Shown here: piece after piece, positions 61,153 to 64,000 of the stretch
Position numbering within the stretch: the stretch's first letter is position 1
Layout of the letters: the number at the start of each line of letters is the position of its first letter
Notes under the pieces: generated by a model
Seen by the model: the letters and a program-made list of their open reading frames with translations, nothing else
The model's database searches: none
Told to the model about the DNA's origin: nothing
Source of the DNA: Flavobacterium sp. UBA7663
Lineage (GTDB): Bacteria; Bacteroidota; Bacteroidia; Flavobacteriales; Flavobacteriaceae
Direction of reading: 5' to 3'
NCBI RefSeq assembly: GCF_002483315.1
Contig: NZ_DLHR01000015.1
Coordinates: 44,861 to 108,860, forward strand
DNA: 64,000 nt
Translations under genes and position numbers: made by a program

Positions 61153-61584
61153 TTAGAATCTCCAGTCAAATTCGTCTTTATCACTAAAAACTGCACCAAC
61201 TTCAATCTTCACAATTTCGTTGTAATCTACGTGGATGAATAACCAGTTTTCTTCATTAAAGTAACTCATCATTCCTTCTACTGTATCGGTTTCAAATGAT
61301 TTTACTTTGTTCTTCTCTAAAACAGGAAAAACATCGCTCCAATTCTTTCCAATTATAGTCGTATTGAATAACTTCACTATTGGATTAGATGTCGTCATAT
61401 ACCCTAATCTAAAAGCTTCTTCTTTGTAAAAAATCAAACGAAGTTTTCTGGCATTATACATAAAAACAACGTTTTCTTCTTCGTCTTTATATTGTGCATC
61501 GGGTTTACCCAAAATTTTAGTAACATCTTGCTCTTTCATTCCAAAAAGCAAATTGTCAATTCCGTATTTCAATTTAATTTCCAT
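61153..61584 (-). CDS. Uncharacterised 143-residue protein
   Basis: I do not recognise this family. LLFGMKEQDVTKILGKPDA near the N-terminus resembles the start of SmpA/OmlA-like or DPBB-type small domains (the G-x-P-x pattern), but there is no signal peptide or lipobox. The rest alternates strands and acidic helices and ends in FSDKDEFDWRF. It is a single-gene unit, convergent with the isomerase operon and 47 bases downstream of the typA stop. Confidence 0.75.
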   Translation of the reverse strand: MEIKLKYGIDNLLFGMKEQDVTKILGKPDAQYKDEEENVVFMYNARKLRLIFYKEEAFRLGYMTTSNPIVKLFNTTIIGKNWSDVFPVLEKNKVKSFETDTVEGMMSYFNEENWLFIHVDYNEIVKIEVGAVFSDKDEFDWRF

Positions 61585-61596
61585 TCTTGTTTATGC

Positions 61597-61623
61597 TAAA
61601 AAATCCCGATTTTCATCGGGATT
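61597..61623 (-). terminator. Terminator of typA
   Basis: On the minus strand AATCCCGAT pairs with ATCGGGATT around a 4-base loop, followed by five or more T. Confidence 0.9.
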
Positions 61624-61631
61624 CATATTAA

Positions 61632-63428
61632 TTATACTTTAAAACGTTTTCTGTCGTTTTCTGTTAAATAAATTTTTCTTAAACGAATAGATTTTGGAGT
61701 AACCTCAACATATTCATCTTTTTGAATGTATTCTAACGCTTCTTCTAATGAGAAAATAATCGGTGGAATAATTCTTGCTTTTTCATCATTTCCAGATGAA
61801 CGTACGTTTGACTGTTTTTTAGCCTTAGTTACGTTGATACACATATCATCACCACGCGAGTTTTCTCCAATTACTTGACCTTCATAAATCTCAGCATTTG
61901 GCTCCACGAAGAACTTACCTCTATCTTGTAATTTGTCAATAGAATAAGGAATAGCTTTTCCGTTTTCCATAGAAATTAAAGAACCATTGTTACGTCCTGG
62001 AATTGCTCCTTTGAAAGGTTCGTATCCAATGTAACGGTGAGACATAATTGCTTCACCTGCAGTAGCTGTTAATAATTGATTTCTTAAACCAATGATTCCA
62101 CGAGATGGAATATTAAATTTAATAATCATACGATCACCTTTAGCTTCCATTGATAACATTTCTCCTTTACGGATAGTCACAAATTCAACTGCTCTACCTG
62201 AAAGATTTTCTGGTAAATCGATTGTTAATTCTTCAATTGGCTCACACTTTTGACCATCAATTTCTTTGATAATTACCTGTGGTTGACCAATTTGCAATTC
62301 ATAACCTTCTCTTCTCATTGTTTCAATAAGAACCGATAAGTGAAGAACTCCACGACCAAAAACCATGAATTTATCAGCAGAATCGGTTTCACCTAACTTC
62401 ATTGCTAAGTTTTTCTCTAATTCTTTAGTTAGACGATCTCTAATGTGACGCGATGTTACAAATTTACCTTCTTTACCAAAGAAAGGCGAATCGTTAATTG
62501 TGAACAACATACTCATCGTAGGCTCATCAATGGCGATAGTTTGTAACGCTTCTGGATTTTCAAAATCAGCGATAGTATCACCAATTTCAAATCCTTCAAT
62601 TCCAATAATTGCACAAATATCACCAGCAATTACTTCGTCTACTTTTTTACGTCCAAGACCTTCAAAAGTATGTAATTCTTTAATTCTTGATTTGATTACT
62701 TTACCATCTCTTTTTACTAAAGATATTGGCATTCCTTCTTTTAAAACACCTCTTTCTAAACGACCAATAGCAATACGACCAGTGAAAGAAGAGAAATCTA
62801 AAGAGGTAATTAACATTTGAGGTGTTCCTTCAGATACTTTAGGAGCTGGAACATGTGCCAAAACCATATCTAATAAAGGTTCGATGTTTTCAGTTTGATT
62901 TCTAAAATCATCAGACATCCAGTTATTTTTAGCCGAACCATAAACTGTTGGAAAATCTAACTGCGCTTCAGTAGCACCTAATTCAAACATTAAGTCGAAA
63001 ACTTTTTCATGCACCTCCTCTGGAGTACAGTTTTCTTTATCTACTTTATTGATAACCACACAAGGTTTTAATCCTAAGTCAATTGCTTTTTGTAATACGA
63101 AACGCGTTTGAGGCATTGGCCCTTCAAAAGCATCTACTAAAAGACAAACACCATCAGCCATATTAAGTACACGTTCAACCTCACCACCAAAATCGGCGTG
63201 ACCAGGAGTGTCAATAATGTTGATTTTTGTTCCTTTATAAGTTACAGAAACGTTTTTAGAAGTAATAGTAATACCTCTTTCACGCTCTAAATCATTATTA
63301 TCTAAGATTAGGTCTCCCGTGTTTTCGTTTTCACGAAACAATTGACAGTGGTACATAATTTTATCAACCAAAGTAGTTTTACCGTGGTCAACGTGTGCAA
63401 TAATTGCGATGTTTCTAATAGAAGTCAT
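61632..63428 (-). CDS. typA: Translational GTPase TypA/BipA
   Basis: A 598-residue ribosome-associated GTPase of the elongation-factor class. G-motifs: AHVDHGKTT (12-20), DTPGHADFGGEVER and NKVDKEN; EF-G-like domains III and V and the BipA-specific C-terminal domain follow (NDSPFFGKEGKFVTSRHIRD). Promotes assembly of the large ribosomal subunit under stress. Normal length. It has a consensus -7 box and a terminator, so it is a single-gene unit. Confidence 0.96.
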   Translation of the reverse strand: MTSIRNIAIIAHVDHGKTTLVDKIMYHCQLFRENENTGDLILDNNDLERERGITITSKNVSVTYKGTKINIIDTPGHADFGGEVERVLNMADGVCLLVDAFEGPMPQTRFVLQKAIDLGLKPCVVINKVDKENCTPEEVHEKVFDLMFELGATEAQLDFPTVYGSAKNNWMSDDFRNQTENIEPLLDMVLAHVPAPKVSEGTPQMLITSLDFSSFTGRIAIGRLERGVLKEGMPISLVKRDGKVIKSRIKELHTFEGLGRKKVDEVIAGDICAIIGIEGFEIGDTIADFENPEALQTIAIDEPTMSMLFTINDSPFFGKEGKFVTSRHIRDRLTKELEKNLAMKLGETDSADKFMVFGRGVLHLSVLIETMRREGYELQIGQPQVIIKEIDGQKCEPIEELTIDLPENLSGRAVEFVTIRKGEMLSMEAKGDRMIIKFNIPSRGIIGLRNQLLTATAGEAIMSHRYIGYEPFKGAIPGRNNGSLISMENGKAIPYSIDKLQDRGKFFVEPNAEIYEGQVIGENSRGDDMCINVTKAKKQSNVRSSGNDEKARIIPPIIFSLEEALEYIQKDEYVEVTPKSIRLRKIYLTENDRKRFKV

Positions 63429-63448
63429 TTATTTTATTTTTGAAAGTG

Positions 63449-63456
63449 CAAAGGTA
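63449..63456 (-). promoter_or_regulatory. -7 box of typA
   Basis: On the minus strand TACCTTTG, a perfect TAnnTTTG match, 20 bases before the typA ATG at 63428. Confidence 0.5.
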
Positions 63457-63521
63457 ATCTTTATTTTTGTAAAAACACTATAGTAATCAACACTTTAGTT
63501 GAAAATAATAATTGCTTAACA

Positions 63522-63550
63522 TAAAAAAAAGCCCTCATAATGAGAGCTTT
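63522..63550 (-). terminator. Terminator of rpsT
   Basis: On the minus strand AAAGCTCTCAT pairs with ATGAGGGCTTT (one G-T wobble) followed by a run of T. It starts about 20 bases after the rpsT stop. Confidence 0.82.
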
Positions 63551-63571
63551 AGTATTATTTGTAACAGTAGA

Positions 63572-63823
63572 CTATAAAGAAGCTACATGTTTAGTTAACT
63601 TAGATTTTAAGTTAGATGCTTTATTATCATGAATGATATTTTTCTTAGCTAATTTATCAATCATAGAAATTACAGTTGATAATTTTGCAGAAGCTTCAGC
63701 TTTATCAGTAGCTAAACGAATAGCTTTGATTGCATTACGAGTAGTTTTGTGTTGGTATCTGTTCAACACTTTTTTTTTCTCGTTACTTCTAATTCTTTTT
63801 AAAGCAGATTTATGATTTGCCAT
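63572..63823 (-). CDS. rpsT: 30S ribosomal protein S20
   Basis: An 83-residue basic helical protein that binds 16S rRNA. It has the family start ANHKSALKRIRSNEKKKVLN and the ending DNKASNLKSKLTKHVASL. Normal length. It lies 150 bases downstream of a minus-strand tRNA and upstream of typA. Confidence 0.95.
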   Translation of the reverse strand: MANHKSALKRIRSNEKKKVLNRYQHKTTRNAIKAIRLATDKAEASAKLSTVISMIDKLAKKNIIHDNKASNLKSKLTKHVASL

Positions 63824-63979
63824 TTTGTTCTTTTTTTAATTGTAATAATTGTTATAAACTACTAGTTAAAAAAGAAAAACCTCCCACAATTACATTTGCA
63901 ATCACTTTGGTTTTAACTAATAAAACAATAACCGAGACACCAATTATTATTTTATAAAACTTATTTACAACTAATTCTG

Positions 63980-64000
63980 TAGCCCGTAGGGGAATCGAAC
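63980..64000 (-). tRNA. 3' end of a tRNA (isotype not determinable)
   Basis: On the minus strand the window starts with GTTCGATTCCCCTACGGGCTA. This is a T-loop (TTCGATT), the 3' half of a T-stem (CCCCT), the 3' acceptor strand (ACGGGCT) and a discriminator A. CCA is not encoded. The anticodon is outside the window. Confidence 0.8.

Overview
The window looks like chromosomal DNA of a Flavobacterium-type member of the Bacteroidetes. It is AT-rich and carries a gliding-motility gene (gldI), a type IX secretion cargo protein, a long bifunctional Rel protein and DUF5606. Most genes lack Shine-Dalgarno sequences and instead show the Bacteroidetes promoter signature TTG/TTTG, 17-20 bases, TAnnTTTG. 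No product was checked against a database; calls rest on motifs, domain order, length and context.

Layout. 1-12 kb is housekeeping: the end of a SpoU-type RNA methyltransferase, rel, a Fur-family regulator, purA, an OstA-like envelope protein, a class III aminotransferase, a TPR protein, DUF368, DedA and aroE. 11.7-15.8 kb is a repeat-rich island: divergent copies of two dispersed repeats lie in inverted orientation around a DUF349 gene and an orphan membrane protein. 15.4-20.1 kb holds an ABM monooxygenase, mazG, DUF5606, def, ruvX, an NlpE/META lipoprotein and dapD. 20.2-34.4 kb is an LPS/surface-glycan locus: an LTA-synthase-like transferase, a GT9 enzyme, a Kdo-kinase-like protein, four GT2 and three GT4 glycosyltransferases plus one WaaE-like GT2, a polysaccharide pyruvyl transferase and a QueC-like PP-loop ATPase. 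Genes there alternate in strand and four convergent pairs overlap at their 3' ends. The DNA becomes visibly more AT-rich from about 27.6 kb, suggesting a variable, acquired part.

34.7-42.8 kb holds tsaC, a GxxExxY gene bracketed by a matched inverted repeat, a CCA-adding enzyme, heme A synthase, a CDP-alcohol transferase, two thioredoxin-fold exported proteins, an Ntn hydrolase with a membrane C-terminus and a DUF4919-like protein. 42.8-48.6 kb is a signalling module: a TPR-like protein, a histidine kinase fused to a 2TM domain, two free 2TM proteins and a LytTR response regulator in one tight operon, preceded by a TonB-dependent receptor gene. Both the operon and the receptor gene carry the same promoter: two LytTR-type half-sites 12 bp apart, then exactly 33 bp to the -7 box. 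This self-contained LytTR circuit is the most interesting system I found.

48.6-64 kb contains glutaminase, a pRiA4b ORF-3-like acidic protein, a nucleoid-associated protein, a TetR/AarF-kinase pair, an ABC transporter, a choice-of-anchor L surface protein with a type IX sorting domain, nrnA, gldI, two tandem cyclophilin-FKBP fusion proteins, typA, rpsT and the 3' end of a tRNA. Several long open frames begin at TTG or GTG codons upstream of, or inside, a probable -7 box. For those I placed the start at the next sensible codon.
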